Below are positions 8,569-18,659 of a stretch of 64,000 nucleotides of DNA, in pieces. Made by a program: the position numbers and the translations under genes. Numbering within the stretch: position 1 is the first letter of the stretch; each line of letters begins with the position of its first letter. The notes beneath the pieces were generated by a model that ran no database searches, was not told the DNA's origin, and saw only the letters and a list, made by a program, of their open reading frames with translations. Source of the stretch: Aliiglaciecola sp. 3_MG-2023 (GTDB lineage: Bacteria > Pseudomonadota > Gammaproteobacteria > Enterobacterales > Alteromonadaceae); NCBI RefSeq assembly GCF_030548205.1, contig NZ_JAUORV010000004.1, positions 248,001 to 312,000 of the forward strand, in the 5' to 3' direction.

Positions 8569-9402
8569 TTATGCGAAGACAGATTTTGCACTGGCTCTAG
8601 CGTCAATAAATTCAGGACTATCTAATATGCTTAAATCTTCAATTATTTTCTTCTCTAAACATATTTTCAACACTGCATCTTTTTGACTATCAAATACCCC
8701 ACTGAGTGCAGCACCGAGCCTTACAAAATCAATTAAACTAATATCTTGTTCTTGATAACTCATATCTCGCCACTTTTCAGCAATGTTGACAAATTGCTCG
8801 TCAAAATCCCACTGGCGCATAATTTTGCCACCAATATGGCCTGATAATTTGATAATAGAAGTATTTAAAAATGTGGGATTAGCAAACACTTCTTCATGAC
8901 GCTCTGCTTCCGTTAAAATAGGTAATACACCTATATTATAAACCAAGCACGCAAGGGTTAATGTATCTAAACTCAAATAGCGCTTTTTACTTTTCTCGGT
9001 AAACTGCAGTGCCGCAACCGAATAAGAAAGACTTTCAATGGTTTGTGCCCACATTTTAGCAATGTAATTTTTGACCAATTCGTTTTTCGAAACAAAAAGC
9101 TGCTCCATTGCCAAAGCCGTTGAAATATTTTTGATTTGGCTAAGACCAATTCGGGTTACAGCTTGTGAAACCGATGTTACCTTGACTGCTCTGCCTAGAT
9201 AAGCACTATTTGAAATTTTAATGATGCGAGCACTTAACGAGGGATCTTGTGCAATGATATCGCCCATTGAGTTTAGATTTATGTTCGGATCATCTGCAGT
9301 GCGTCTGACTTTCAGCGCTATTGCGGGAAGTGTTGGTAAAACAATCGTATCATTCTTAATTTTCTCAACCAGAATGGTTAACAACGCGTTTTCTGTGGAC
9401 AT
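8569..9402 (-). CDS. HDOD domain protein
   Basis: 277 residues, with most of the protein forming an HDOD domain: LPTLPAIALKVRRTADDPN near the N-terminus, then DPSLSARIIKISNSAYLGR and VTSVSQAVTRIGLSQIKNIS. HDOD proteins resemble HD phosphohydrolases without the metal-binding HD pair and serve as signalling or regulatory scaffolds, often linked to c-di-GMP or motility. The start is ATG at 9402 with AGGAAG upstream. It is a stand-alone gene, convergent with rdgC, so context gives no more specific role. The 278 bp upstream are AT-rich and show no clear motif. Confidence 0.9.
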   Translation of the reverse strand: MSTENALLTILVEKIKNDTIVLPTLPAIALKVRRTADDPNINLNSMGDIIAQDPSLSARIIKISNSAYLGRAVKVTSVSQAVTRIGLSQIKNISTALAMEQLFVSKNELVKNYIAKMWAQTIESLSYSVAALQFTEKSKKRYLSLDTLTLACLVYNIGVLPILTEAERHEEVFANPTFLNTSIIKLSGHIGGKIMRQWDFDEQFVNIAEKWRDMSYQEQDISLIDFVRLGAALSGVFDSQKDAVLKICLEKKIIEDLSILDSPEFIDARASAKSVFA

Positions 9403-9680
9403 GTTTCTTCCTATTTAATTGAGCGATGACCTACTCGACATTGAAAATGAAGGCAGCCGTATCAATATTTAGTTTGATGAGTATATTCATCTCCATGGAA
9501 TTGATAAACTTAAGGTAATTTAAGGTCTAGTTCTTAATATAGCAGTTAATTCGTTACCTAAATTAATAAGATAATTTAAACTGCACTTTTCAATATATAG
9601 ACTATAAACTACGCATAGCACTTTAAATTTGCAATTCAATTATTTATGCATTCAATAAAAAAAACAAATTAGGATGAGCA

Positions 9681-11360
9681 ATGATTAGAAAAAATCTCCT
9701 CGCGTTAACCCTTTCTGCGCTGTTTTTAACCGCCTGTTCAGATTCATCGAAGCAGACACAAGTAACAAGTCCTCAAGCTCCCGCTAAAGTAGAAAAAATA
9801 GAGTTGGTTGCTGATGCAGAAGAACGCCTAGACATATATTTTCCAGTGACTTTAACAGCAGATTTATCTGCTTATAGTGAAAACCAGAAAAACATGCTGT
9901 CCCTTCTCATTGATGCATCGAAGATTATGGACGATCTGTTTTGGATGCAGGCATTTAGTCAACCTAAACAAGCATTTTTAGACGCATTGGACGATCCAAA
10001 AGTACGTCAATTTGCAGAAATTAATTATGGACCTTGGGATAGATTGAACGGTGATAAGCCTTTCTTAACCCAAACCCAAGCAAAACCCTTAGGAGCCCAA
10101 TTTTACCCCGAAGACATGAGTAAGGAGGAATATTTAGCCAGTGACATAAAACGCAAAGATAATCTTTACTCTATGGTTTCCCGTGATGAGAAGGGAAAAT
10201 TAATAGCGGTGCCCTACTCGGAATATTTTGCGGATGAATTGCAGGCAGCTGCTGATTTACTCCTAGAAGCTTCAAAATTAGCGGAGAATCCAGCATTTGG
10301 AAATTATTTAACAATGCGAGCTGAGGCTTTAATAACGGATAAATATCAACCTTCTGATTTCGCTTGGATGCAAATGAAGGATAACCCCATTGAATTGGTG
10401 ATAGGACCCATTGAAACTTATGAGGACCAATTGTTTGGATACCGTGCAGCTTTCGAAGCTTATGTTTTACTAAAAGATCTCAGTTGGAGCGAACGTTTAG
10501 CTAAATACGCGGCTTATTTGCCTGAACTGCAACATGGTCTGCCTGTAGCTGATGAATATAAAGCAGAAATGCCAGGCAGCAACGCTGATCTTAATGCTTA
10601 TGACGTTATCTACTATGCAGGCCATTCAAACGCCGGAAGTAAAACTATAGCCATTAATTTACCCAATGATGAAGAAGTGCAACTCAAAAATGGGACGCGC
10701 AGACTACAGCTCAAAAACGCAATGCAGGCAAAGTTTGAGCACATTTTGGTTCCTATATCTGACTTGTTAATCACCCCAGAGCAGCGCAAACATATCACCT
10801 TTAACGCTTTTTTTGCGAATACCATGTTTCATGAGGTAGCCCACGGCTTAGGGATTAAAAATACCCTTGATGGAGAAGGAACTGTCAGAGGTGCATTAAA
10901 AGAGCATGCCTCAGCCTTAGAAGAGGGCAAAGCTGATATTCTAGGTTTATATATGGTTGAACAACTTCTCAAAAAAGGCGCTATCAGCGAAGGACAACTG
11001 GAAGACTACTATGTGACGTTTATGGCCGGTATTTTCCGTTCTGTGCGCTTTGGTGCATCCAGTGCTCATGGTAAAGCCAATATGATTCGATTTAATTTTT
11101 TCCAGGAAATGGGCGCTTTTAGTCGAGATGAGAATGGTCTCTACCAAGTCAATATGGAAAAGATGGGCGAGGCAATAGCAGCATTATCTGAAGTCATTCT
11201 AACCTTGCAAGGAGATGGTGATTATCAAGGTGTTAGTCAATTAGTAGCCGACAAAGGCATTATCAAAGACGTGCTTGCTGAAGATTTACAAAAACTCACG
11301 GATGCCAATATTCCCGTAGATATTACGTTTAAACAAGGCAAAGAAGTGCTTAGACTTTAG
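9681..11360 (+). CDS. M49-like zinc metallopeptidase lipoprotein
   Basis: 559 residues. The lipoprotein signal ends in LFLTAC (Cys19). HEVAHGLG (384-391) and the glutamates of LEEGKADILGLYM (E414/E415) form the zinc site in the arrangement of bacterial proteins related to dipeptidyl-peptidase III (family M49). True DPP III has the longer HELLGH form. The protein would be anchored in the cell envelope and could trim peptides in the periplasm or at the surface. AGGATGAGCA before the ATG is a good ribosome site. It has no partners: the flanking genes are an HDOD protein (divergent) and a GGDEF-EAL protein. Confidence 0.8.
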   Translation: MIRKNLLALTLSALFLTACSDSSKQTQVTSPQAPAKVEKIELVADAEERLDIYFPVTLTADLSAYSENQKNMLSLLIDASKIMDDLFWMQAFSQPKQAFLDALDDPKVRQFAEINYGPWDRLNGDKPFLTQTQAKPLGAQFYPEDMSKEEYLASDIKRKDNLYSMVSRDEKGKLIAVPYSEYFADELQAAADLLLEASKLAENPAFGNYLTMRAEALITDKYQPSDFAWMQMKDNPIELVIGPIETYEDQLFGYRAAFEAYVLLKDLSWSERLAKYAAYLPELQHGLPVADEYKAEMPGSNADLNAYDVIYYAGHSNAGSKTIAINLPNDEEVQLKNGTRRLQLKNAMQAKFEHILVPISDLLITPEQRKHITFNAFFANTMFHEVAHGLGIKNTLDGEGTVRGALKEHASALEEGKADILGLYMVEQLLKKGAISEGQLEDYYVTFMAGIFRSVRFGASSAHGKANMIRFNFFQEMGAFSRDENGLYQVNMEKMGEAIAALSEVILTLQGDGDYQGVSQLVADKGIIKDVLAEDLQKLTDANIPVDITFKQGKEVLRL

Positions 11361-11363
11361 TCT

Positions 11364-11411
11364 AAAAAAATAGATCAACGCTTTGTAAGTGTTCACAACA
11401 CCTACAAAGCG
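11364..11411. terminator. hairpin after the metallopeptidase gene
   Basis: A 15-bp stem with one mismatch (11379-11393 with 11397-11411) and a 3-nt loop. An A7 run precedes it, giving a U-run only for minus-strand transcripts. After the stem the plus strand reads TGATTAAAT, so termination of the metallopeptidase transcript is plausible but not classical. Confidence 0.45.
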
Positions 11412-11597
11412 TGATTAAATAACTTCAAGTCGCAAGGCTAGTATTGAATTAGTAAAGTAGTAAAGTAGTGAGAACAATCGATTAGCTAGAATGATTCGCC
11501 ACATCATGGGCCTTTAGGCCTTTTAAGAATATGAGGCACTCCAATTAAACCGAACTTAGCACTTCAGGAAAAACATCGACAGGATGCTGCCGATATT

Positions 11598-13484
11598 TTG
11601 TACTCTAATGGCTATACTGGCATAGTTATAAGTCTTGTTGCCTCCTCTCTTCTTGTGTTCGGTTTTAGCAATTCAGAAATTGATACCTTTAAAACCTATT
11701 GGTGGATATCAATGATGGTGCTACTACTAGTGCGAATGGCGGATAGCTATTTTTGGCTCAGAAAAAACAAGTCTACTAAGAGCAATGGCAAACAATCTAT
11801 TTTACGGTTCTCAGTCGGTACCATAGCAACGGCAAGCATGTGGTGTATTTATTGTCTTGTTCTGTTTCCCTACATAGATACTATTGAGCTGGCGTTTAAC
11901 ATCATTATAGTTTCAGCCATGGCCGGGGGTGCGAGCACTGTCTTGGCCGGTAATAAAATTACCGCAATGTTGTATTGTGGAATTTTATTAATTCCATTTT
12001 CAATCGCATTATTGTTAGCCCCAGAGTTCCACGAATATATTTTAGGGTTACTGGGGATGTCGTTTGGTTGCGTTATGTTAATTACAGCAAACAAATCTGC
12101 TAACTTTACAGCTTTAGCAATACGTTTGAAGAATGAAAATGCAGTTTTAGTTGAAGATATGGAAGCGGAAGTTACGGCTAGAACAAGGCAAATATACGAA
12201 CTTTCCAATATTGACCCCCTTACAGGCCTGTTTAATCGAAATGCCTTTCTAACTCATCTGCGCAACAATATTGAAAACAGCCAAAAAGCAAACGAAGCCT
12301 TGGCTTTACTGTTTATTGATTTAGATGGCTTTAAAAAAATCAACGACACCATTGGTCATGAAACAGGCGATATGGTTTTGAAACAGACCGCAGATAGATT
12401 GAAAGAAATTTACCAAAACCATCAACTTATATGTCGTTGGGGGGGAGATGAATTTTTAGTCGCGGTAGAAAACGCGAGTCAAGATAAAGCAATTGTACTT
12501 GCGGACAGCTTAATAAAGCGTATTTCTGAACCTTATATTTTCTTTCACAATCGTTTATCAATTAGTGCCACTATTGGTATTGCTATGTTTCCTGAACATG
12601 CCACGCAAGAAAATGTCCTTATCCAACTTGCCGATACTGCAATGTACTATCAAAAAAAAGCATTTCCCTCTACGGCAGGGGTTTTTTCCGCCCATCTAGG
12701 TAAACAACTTGCTCGAGAACAACGCTTAAAAGACGGATTAAGCGAGGCCATTGAAAATCAGCAACTTAGACTGGTTTTTCAACCTATAGTGGATAGTGAA
12801 ACCTTTCAGCCAGTTGCTTTTGAAGCTTTATTAAGGTGGCAACTTGTTAACGAAAATATTCCCCCATACGAGTTTATTTCTATCGCCGAACAATATGGTC
12901 AAATTCGAAAGATTGGCGCTTGGGTGCTCAATCAAGCATGCATAGCCGCAAAATCGTGGCAATCTCAAATGCCCTTGTCCGTCGCTGTGAATGTCAGCGT
13001 TATCCAATTGCAAGATGATGACTTCATTGACATTGTAGAGCAAGCCTTAGTCGACTCGGGCCTAGCTGCACAGTATCTGCATATCGAAATTACAGAATCG
13101 GTATTTGCCGCAGATAAAGAAACCTTGTTGGACAAAATATCTAATCTTCAACAGCGAGGAATTAGAGTTTCAATTGATGATTTCGGCACTGAATATTCTT
13201 CATTATCCGTGATCCAAGAATTATCTGCTAACAAAGTTAAAATTGATAAAGCTTTTGTGGACAGTTTAGACACTAGTGGTATGCCAATTGTTAATGCGGT
13301 ACTGCATATTGCTAAAGCGTTTGGTTACGATGTAGTCGCCGAAGGTGTTGAAACTTTGCAACAAGCAGAAATCTTAAGAAAAGCAGGTGTTAATCACCTC
13401 CAAGGGTTTTACTTTGCTAAACCCTTGGAGTCATCCCTTCTAAAACAATACTTGAAGGGACGAGCTTTACCACTAATAGATTAA
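11598..13484 (+). CDS. membrane-bound GGDEF-EAL protein (c-di-GMP metabolism)
   Basis: About 628 residues. Several membrane helices fill the first ~190 residues. Then comes a GGDEF domain with intact RWGGDEF (GGDEF at 282-286) and an EAL domain with intact EALLRW (from about 409), plus ITESVF, DDFGTEYSS and EGVE. GGDEF makes and EAL degrades cyclic di-GMP; with both motifs intact either activity is possible. The start is uncertain. TTG at 11598 is the first standard start in frame, but the frame stays open back to 11535 and encodes a polar helix-like lead (QEKHRQDAADI). An ATG at 11531 is in another frame and stops after five codons. The gene ends 4 bp inside the convergent HIT gene. Confidence 0.9.
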   Translation: MYSNGYTGIVISLVASSLLVFGFSNSEIDTFKTYWWISMMVLLLVRMADSYFWLRKNKSTKSNGKQSILRFSVGTIATASMWCIYCLVLFPYIDTIELAFNIIIVSAMAGGASTVLAGNKITAMLYCGILLIPFSIALLLAPEFHEYILGLLGMSFGCVMLITANKSANFTALAIRLKNENAVLVEDMEAEVTARTRQIYELSNIDPLTGLFNRNAFLTHLRNNIENSQKANEALALLFIDLDGFKKINDTIGHETGDMVLKQTADRLKEIYQNHQLICRWGGDEFLVAVENASQDKAIVLADSLIKRISEPYIFFHNRLSISATIGIAMFPEHATQENVLIQLADTAMYYQKKAFPSTAGVFSAHLGKQLAREQRLKDGLSEAIENQQLRLVFQPIVDSETFQPVAFEALLRWQLVNENIPPYEFISIAEQYGQIRKIGAWVLNQACIAAKSWQSQMPLSVAVNVSVIQLQDDDFIDIVEQALVDSGLAAQYLHIEITESVFAADKETLLDKISNLQQRGIRVSIDDFGTEYSSLSVIQELSANKVKIDKAFVDSLDTSGMPIVNAVLHIAKAFGYDVVAEGVETLQQAEILRKAGVNHLQGFYFAKPLESSLLKQYLKGRALPLID

Positions 13485-13852
13485 GGAAGTGGCTGTTTGA
13501 GGGTGTCTTGATACGGTGGCCAGCCCATTGGTTTGCCGGCTAAAACATGTAAATGAATATGATAAACAGTTTGCCCGCCATCCATATTACAATTCATCAC
13601 AGCGCGATAGCCATTTTCTGCAAAGCCTTGTTCTTTGGCTATTTGAGCCGCAGCAATGTAAAGTTGCCCAACGATTTCCGCATCTTCTGCTTGAATATCA
13701 TTAATAGTCGCAATGGCTTTTTTAGGAATCACAAGAAAGTGCACAGGAGCTTGGGGGTTAATATCCTTGAATGCTAATACCTGATCATTTTCGAAAATGA
13801 TCTCAGCGGGGATCTCCCGATTGATTATTTTTGTAAAGATAGTTTCAGACAC
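13481..13852 (-). CDS. HIT family (HinT-type) nucleotide-binding hydrolase
   Basis: 123 residues. The histidine triad YHIHLHVLAG is near the C-terminus, and the N-terminal ETIFTKIINREIPAEIIFEND is typical of HinT-like proteins that hydrolyse aminoacyl- or lysyl-AMP conjugates. The start is GTG at 13852 with GGAG 7 nt upstream. The stop overlaps the stop of the convergent GGDEF-EAL gene by 4 bp. It lies upstream of uppP-folK-folB in genome position but is the last gene on that minus-strand run, 59 bp after the uppP stop... its own start lies 59 bp below that stop, so cotranscription is possible. Confidence 0.92.
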   Translation of the reverse strand: MSETIFTKIINREIPAEIIFENDQVLAFKDINPQAPVHFLVIPKKAIATINDIQAEDAEIVGQLYIAAAQIAKEQGFAENGYRAVMNCNMDGGQTVYHIHLHVLAGKPMGWPPYQDTLKQPLP

Positions 13853-13911
13853 AATGACACTCCAACATAATTAGGTTTAAACAATCAGTTTTAAAAATAG
13901 AAAACCACGAT

Positions 13912-14712
13912 TTACCAAAAAACGAAACCAAGTAAAACAGCACCTAGCACTAACCGATATATGACAAATGGCAGCATCCCAATTTTTGATATCCAAGAAA
14001 GAAACAAAAAGATACAAGCATAAGCGCTAATGAATGACAGGCCTATACCATAGAAAAGAGCTTCCCAATCAACGGCTGTGTCGGCTTGCAACAAATCTAA
14101 TGTGGCTAACAATCCTGCACCTAAAATAACAGGTATGGACAATAAGAAAGAAAACCGTGCGGCACTCTCTCTATTCATGCCCAACATTAATCCTGCGGTC
14201 ATAGTAATACCTGAACGAGACGTGCCCGGTATGAGTGCTATTGCTTGGGCGATGCCAATAAAAAGTGCATTTTTCCATGTTAACTGATAAATATTTTTAG
14301 TGAGCTTGCCGGTAACATCGGCATACCATAGTAGCAAGCCAAAGACGATGGTCGTAAAGGCGATGACTAACGCTGATCGAGCGTACTCTTCTATCAAGTC
14401 TTTGGCGACAAAACCAATCACCACAGCTGGAATAGTGGCTAAAATAACCCACCATGCTAACTTACTATCATCGCTTTGTTGTTTGCTGAAGCCAGACTGC
14501 AACCAAGCTACCATCATACGGGCAATATCAGCGCGAAAATAGATCATAACGGCAAGCAAACTACCAACATGAACCGCCACATCAAAGGCTAACCCCTGAT
14601 TTTGCCAACCCAATAATTCAGAAGGAAGAATTAAGTGGGCTGAGCTTGATATAGGCAAAAATTCAGTTATGCCTTGAATAATAGCTAACACAATAATTTC
14701 GAACAAAGTCAT
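13912..14712 (-). CDS. uppP: undecaprenyl-diphosphatase UppP/BacA
   Basis: 266 residues, polytopic membrane protein. The two catalytic motifs are present: [14 protein letters not shown] (about 14-27) and [14 protein letters not shown] (about 162-175). It dephosphorylates undecaprenyl pyrophosphate at the membrane, recycling the lipid carrier for cell-wall synthesis, and overproduction gives bacitracin resistance. The ATG overlaps the TGA of folK by 4 bp, so the two are translationally coupled, and folB lies just upstream: folB-folK-uppP is a compact operon. Confidence 0.96.
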   Translation of the reverse strand: MTLFEIIVLAIIQGITEFLPISSSAHLILPSELLGWQNQGLAFDVAVHVGSLLAVMIYFRADIARMMVAWLQSGFSKQQSDDSKLAWWVILATIPAVVIGFVAKDLIEEYARSALVIAFTTIVFGLLLWYADVTGKLTKNIYQLTWKNALFIGIAQAIALIPGTSRSGITMTAGLMLGMNRESAARFSFLLSIPVILGAGLLATLDLLQADTAVDWEALFYGIGLSFISAYACIFLFLSWISKIGMLPFVIYRLVLGAVLLGFVFW

Positions 14713-15212
14713 AATGTCGCGGGTCTCCAGTTAAATTCAATCGTCCATAATTTCTGTTGGCTTTCATCGTAATCTTCCAACATTGCGGCAATACTTCTTT
14801 GGTGAACGGGATGTATTACATTTCCAGCAATTTCACTCAGAGGCAGTAAAACAAAGGCATTATAATCAATTTCATGGCGAGGTAGTACAACTCCATCTTC
14901 GGTTACAACATCATCAAACAAGAGTAAATCGAGATCCAATGTTCTAGGAGCGAATTTTTTTTCGCCTCTTATCCGACCATTTTGGTTTTCTATGGATTTG
15001 AGGATCTCACACACTTGTTGCACAGATTTTGTGGTTTTAGCCCCCACAACCAAATTGTAAAAATGTGAGCCGCTAAATCCAACAGCCTCGCTTTCATACA
15101 CATTCGATAAGGTTAATTCGCCAAACTCGGCAAATAATCCATCCAGCCCAGCGCGGGTATATTTGTCTCGTTCAACGTTACTACCAATACTAATATAAAT
15201 TTGATGCAACAT
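14709..15212 (-). CDS. folK: 2-amino-4-hydroxy-6-hydroxymethyldihydropteridine pyrophosphokinase
   Basis: 167 residues. [14 protein letters not shown] at the N-terminus and [15 protein letters not shown] (about 96-110) are HPPK signatures; the latter carries the Mg2+/ATP aspartates, and [16 protein letters not shown] follows. It transfers pyrophosphate from ATP to the pterin in folate synthesis, using the aldehyde-cleaved product of FolB. Only 3 bp separate it from folB, and it overlaps uppP. Confidence 0.95.
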   Translation of the reverse strand: MLHQIYISIGSNVERDKYTRAGLDGLFAEFGELTLSNVYESEAVGFSGSHFYNLVVGAKTTKSVQQVCEILKSIENQNGRIRGEKKFAPRTLDLDLLLFDDVVTEDGVVLPRHEIDYNAFVLLPLSEIAGNVIHPVHQRSIAAMLEDYDESQQKLWTIEFNWRPATL

Positions 15213-15215
15213 TAG

Positions 15216-15569
15216 TTAAGGATTTTCCCGAAAAAGTTCAACTGTCACTGCGTTGGCATTGGGCAATATGTTGGGTTTAGACAGCGATATTTTAGCGCTT
15301 TTAACGCCGCTATAACTCAAAAGATGTTGAATGATATGATTGGCTAATGCTTCTAATAGTTGAAATTTACTATTAAACGCAATTTCTTCCACGGCAAACG
15401 CTAAAGCAGCATAGTCGATAGTATCTTTGACATCATCTGAGGTTCCAGCGGTGCGCAAATCCAACGATAATTCAATATCAATTAATAGTGGTTGTTTTGC
15501 CTCTCTTTCCCAATCGTAAACCCCAATTAGTGATTTGACTTGTAAGCCTTGTATAATAATTTTGTCCAT
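15216..15569 (-). CDS. folB: dihydroneopterin aldolase
   Basis: 117 residues, usual for FolB. MDKIIIQGLQVKSLIGVYDWEREAKQ-type opening (IGVYDWER), then DTIDYAALA and SKPNILPNANAVTVELFR near the end are family signatures. It cleaves dihydroneopterin to the hydroxymethyl-pterin used by FolK. First gene of the folB-folK-uppP unit and divergent from plsY across 124 bp. Confidence 0.95.
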   Translation of the reverse strand: MDKIIIQGLQVKSLIGVYDWEREAKQPLLIDIELSLDLRTAGTSDDVKDTIDYAALAFAVEEIAFNSKFQLLEALANHIIQHLLSYSGVKSAKISLSKPNILPNANAVTVELFRENP

Positions 15570-15693
15570 GACAGATCCGCACTGTTATAATATCTACATG
15601 CAGTAAAGTGACGACTTATGTGAGAAGCTAACACAAGATCACATTTACCCGTTTACTGGTTCGAGAGTTTAACGTGTTAGGAAGACCAAGTAT

Positions 15694-16314
15694 ATGACAG
15701 CACTAACAATATTGATGATCGCTTCTGCCTATTTGGCCGGTTCTATATCCAGTGCAATGCTTGTCAGTAATTTATTCTATTTACCTAACCCCCGTCTACA
15801 TGGTTCTAGAAATCCAGGCGCAACCAATATATTGCGATTGGGTGGCAGGTTACCTGCTGTCTTAGTACTCTTGTTCGATGTGCTAAAAGGTACCATTCCT
15901 GTTTGGTTTAGTTATTACCTGGGGTTTTCACCTCTGATGCTTGGATTTGTCGCAATAGCAGCATGTTTAGGGCATATATTTCCGTTATTTTTCAGTTTTA
16001 AGGGTGGAAAGGCGGTAGCCACTGCATTTGGTGCCATGTTGCCCATAGGCGTGGAATTGGCAGGGGCATTAATTGCTTGTTGGGGGTTAGTCGTATTCGC
16101 CACTGGTTATTCTTCATTAGCAGCCATATCCGCAGTCGCTTTATCTCCAGTTATTACCTACTTCGTTAAACCCGAGTATACCTTGCCCGTAAGCATGTTA
16201 GCTGTGCTGATAATCTTGCGCCACAAAGCGAACCTTTTGCGTTTAGTGCGTGGTCAAGAAAGTAAGATATGGGAAAAAGGTAAAGGCCGAGGATTTAAAA
16301 AGCCATCTAAATGA
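15694..16314 (+). CDS. plsY: glycerol-3-phosphate acyltransferase PlsY
   Basis: 206 residues with five or so membrane segments. The cytoplasmic-loop motifs of PlsY are present: [33 protein letters not shown] and GYSSLAA. It transfers an acyl group from acyl-phosphate to glycerol-3-phosphate, the first step of phospholipid synthesis. AGGAAG lies upstream of the ATG. It is divergent from folB, a neighbourhood common in gammaproteobacteria. The stop codon lies inside the loop of the terminator. Confidence 0.96.
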   Translation: MTALTILMIASAYLAGSISSAMLVSNLFYLPNPRLHGSRNPGATNILRLGGRLPAVLVLLFDVLKGTIPVWFSYYLGFSPLMLGFVAIAACLGHIFPLFFSFKGGKAVATAFGAMLPIGVELAGALIACWGLVVFATGYSSLAAISAVALSPVITYFVKPEYTLPVSMLAVLIILRHKANLLRLVRGQESKIWEKGKGRGFKKPSK

Positions 16315-16326
16315 AGATGGCTTTTT
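16297..16326. terminator. bidirectional terminator shared by plsY and the PEP-CTERM-like gene
   Basis: A perfect 12-bp stem (16297-16308 with 16315-16326), AAAAAGCCATCT pairing with AGATGGCTTTTT. The 6-nt loop contains the plsY stop codon. Confidence 0.85.
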
Positions 16327-16355
16327 ACGAGCTTAAATCAGATTAATTAACGATA

Positions 16356-17180
16356 TTATTTTTTTCGACACACTCTTATCAACCCTATCCCCACCAAAAT
16401 GAACATTAATGTTGGTACGTTGGGCACACCAATGGGTTCATCGGATGTGGCTAAAAAGGCAAAGGCATTCAATGCAAAAATACCGTTATCATTTAAAGGG
16501 TTAAATTGCGCCTGAGTAGTGAACATATCTATATCCGCTACCACAATAAGCGAACCTGAGCCTGCTGCATATTGCCCAGCTCCCCAGGCAGCAGCGATAA
16601 CTTGGTTTTCAGTATTCATTCCAATAATACTGCCATTGGCATTCAGTACATCCGCAGTTGACAAGAAACCTTCTTCTCCACCACCTTGGGTTACATTGTT
16701 AGCTACACCAAAGGGTCCATCAAATAAGGGCTCAATGCCATTTACTGGGGTGATAGCCGTCTGCCCTACCGTAGGAATGCCCAACAAAGCACCAATACCG
16801 TCGCGCCCAGAGCTATCCTGCATCAACCAGAGATCTCCACCGTTCAAAAAGAAATCGACCACATCAGCATGATAAGCGCTTGATTCTGATACATTCCACC
16901 ACGGAGCGATAAAACCATCCACCCCAGCTAGCCCTGCAGCATCAGGTATGATATCCATTGTAGTAATAGATTCATTAACCACTCCTCCAGCACCAAAAAA
17001 TAAAGGATTCTCTAAAGCATTTCGAAAATCGGTTATAAAACTGCCACCGTCCCAAGAGTACCCAGAGTTTGATGTTTGTAATGATGAATTTGGTCCCCCT
17101 ACCAAATAGGCTTGGGCTGAAAACATTGGTAGCAACGTGCAAAAACAAATTAGAATATTTTTTAAAGTAAATTTACGCAT
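16356..17180 (-). CDS. secreted protein with PEP-CTERM-like tail
   Basis: 274 residues from ATG at 17180 (AAGGA upstream); an in-frame ATG ten codons earlier has no ribosome site. The signal peptide ends at about AQA. The C-terminus has the three-part sorting-tail layout: a VPNVPT motif, a hydrophobic helix (LMFILVGIGLI) and a basic end (RVCRKK). This resembles PEP-CTERM but with Pro-Asn-Val in place of Pro-Glu-Pro. The body has no domain I can name; it is rich in Gly/Asn, with LVGGPNSS near the start and GSLIVVADIDMF near the end. In the family an exosortase removes the tail and proteins go to the surface or exopolysaccharide matrix. No exosortase gene is in this window. Confidence 0.7.
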   Translation of the reverse strand: MRKFTLKNILICFCTLLPMFSAQAYLVGGPNSSLQTSNSGYSWDGGSFITDFRNALENPLFFGAGGVVNESITTMDIIPDAAGLAGVDGFIAPWWNVSESSAYHADVVDFFLNGGDLWLMQDSSGRDGIGALLGIPTVGQTAITPVNGIEPLFDGPFGVANNVTQGGGEEGFLSTADVLNANGSIIGMNTENQVIAAAWGAGQYAAGSGSLIVVADIDMFTTQAQFNPLNDNGIFALNAFAFLATSDEPIGVPNVPTLMFILVGIGLIRVCRKK

Positions 17181-17411
17181 AAACTTTTCCTTGTTTAAAA
17201 AAAGCCTCAATTCTAAGCAATTTCACCAGAATCAAGGTGTTCATTTTTTATACAGCATGAAGCGTGCCAGCGTAATAAAATCAAGTAGTTAAAAAACCGC
17301 TGTTTATAAATTGTAAATTTACTTGACACTTAATGTAAAAAGAACCATTAAATTTAAAGCGTTTTTGAACATCGTGCTTTTAAAATATTTCTGATTTAAG
17401 GGGATCTTGGA

Positions 17412-18425
17412 TTATATGGCAGGCAAAGTATCAAGGGACCATCGCGGTTTGGCTTTACTATTTAAAGACTCAACCTGCCCCGCTTTAAGTCGTTGCAAAC
17501 CAGCATAGGCAATCATGGCACCATTGTCAGTGCAAAATTCTAAGCGTGGGTAATACACCTTTCCATTGATTTTTTTCATCATTGTCTCTAACTGAGTTCT
17601 TAGCATTGAATTGGCACTAACACCGCCAGCGATGACCAAGCGTTTCAATCCAGTTTGTTTCAGTGCGCGTCGACATTTGATGGCCAAGGTATCGACTACC
17701 GCCTCTTGGAATGCATAAGCAATATCGGCTTTTGTTTGCTCATTTAAGGTTTCGCTGCGAATTGTATTGGCGGCGGCGGTTTTTAATCCGCTAAAGCTAA
17801 AATCCAACCCGGGTTTTGAGGTCATGGGCCGTGGGAATTCAAATCGGCCAGGTGTGCCAGCCTCAGCTAGTTTGGCTAACAAAGGGCCACCAGGGTAATC
17901 AAGACCCATCATTTTTGCGGTTTTATCAAAGGCTTCGCCTGCGGCATCATCCACTGACTCACCTAGTACTTGGTACTGACCAATACCTTCTACCTTCACC
18001 ATCATTGTATGCCCGCCGGACACTAATAAAGCAATAAAAGGAAATTCAGGTTTAGGATCGTCAAGCATAGGCGCTAACAAATGACCTTCCATATGGTGAA
18101 CACCAACGGCAGGCACTCCCCAAGCAAAAGCTAAACTTCTGCCTACCGACGCCCCAACTAACAAAGCCCCGATCAGACCAGGGCCTTGAGTATAAGCTAT
18201 ACCATCAATCTGATTAGCGTGGGTATTGGCATCGGACATGGCTTTTTTGATCAATGGAACAATTTTCCGTACATGATCTCTTGAGGCTAATTCAGGTACT
18301 ACCCCACCGTAATCAGCATGTAACTTAACTTGACTATATAATTCGTGGGAAAGCAGTCCGTGCTGATCATCTAAAATCGCCACGCCAGTTTCGTCACAGG
18401 AAGTTTCGATTCCTAAAATTCGCAT
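17412..18425 (-). CDS. tsaD: tRNA N6-threonylcarbamoyladenosine synthase subunit TsaD
   Basis: 337 residues from ATG at 18425 ([14 protein letters not shown]); a TTG two codons earlier is less likely. [10 protein letters not shown] carries the metal-binding histidines, SGGHTMMV and [12 protein letters not shown] are the nucleotide and metal motifs of the ASKHA fold. TsaD with TsaB, TsaC and TsaE makes the t6A37 modification on ANN-decoding tRNAs. It is divergent from rpsU, a neighbourhood conserved across gammaproteobacteria. The 231 bp between it and the PEP-CTERM-like gene hold no clear element. Confidence 0.97.
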   Translation of the reverse strand: MRILGIETSCDETGVAILDDQHGLLSHELYSQVKLHADYGGVVPELASRDHVRKIVPLIKKAMSDANTHANQIDGIAYTQGPGLIGALLVGASVGRSLAFAWGVPAVGVHHMEGHLLAPMLDDPKPEFPFIALLVSGGHTMMVKVEGIGQYQVLGESVDDAAGEAFDKTAKMMGLDYPGGPLLAKLAEAGTPGRFEFPRPMTSKPGLDFSFSGLKTAAANTIRSETLNEQTKADIAYAFQEAVVDTLAIKCRRALKQTGLKRLVIAGGVSANSMLRTQLETMMKKINGKVYYPRLEFCTDNGAMIAYAGLQRLKAGQVESLNSKAKPRWSLDTLPAI

Positions 18426-18659
18426 ATTCAATTATACTCTGCTTGAAAATTCCTCGAAGTTTACCTTTGCACCTTCAAAGACGCTAGGGTTCTGCTAATT
18501 TAAACCGCAAAAAGCAAAAAACTTGGGGCAAAATTAAAATAATCTTCAATCTTCCCTTTACAAGCGCCCAGCGAATGATTAAAATTCCGCACCATTTTTG
18601 ACCGCACCGGCTATTTTTTGGGCTGGTAACCAGATTTAATATTTTGAGGTGAGATTTTA

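Noticed and set aside
17323-17350. TTGACA promoter on the plus strand
   Set aside because: A weak -10 follows and no plus-strand gene lies downstream; tsaD is on the other strand.
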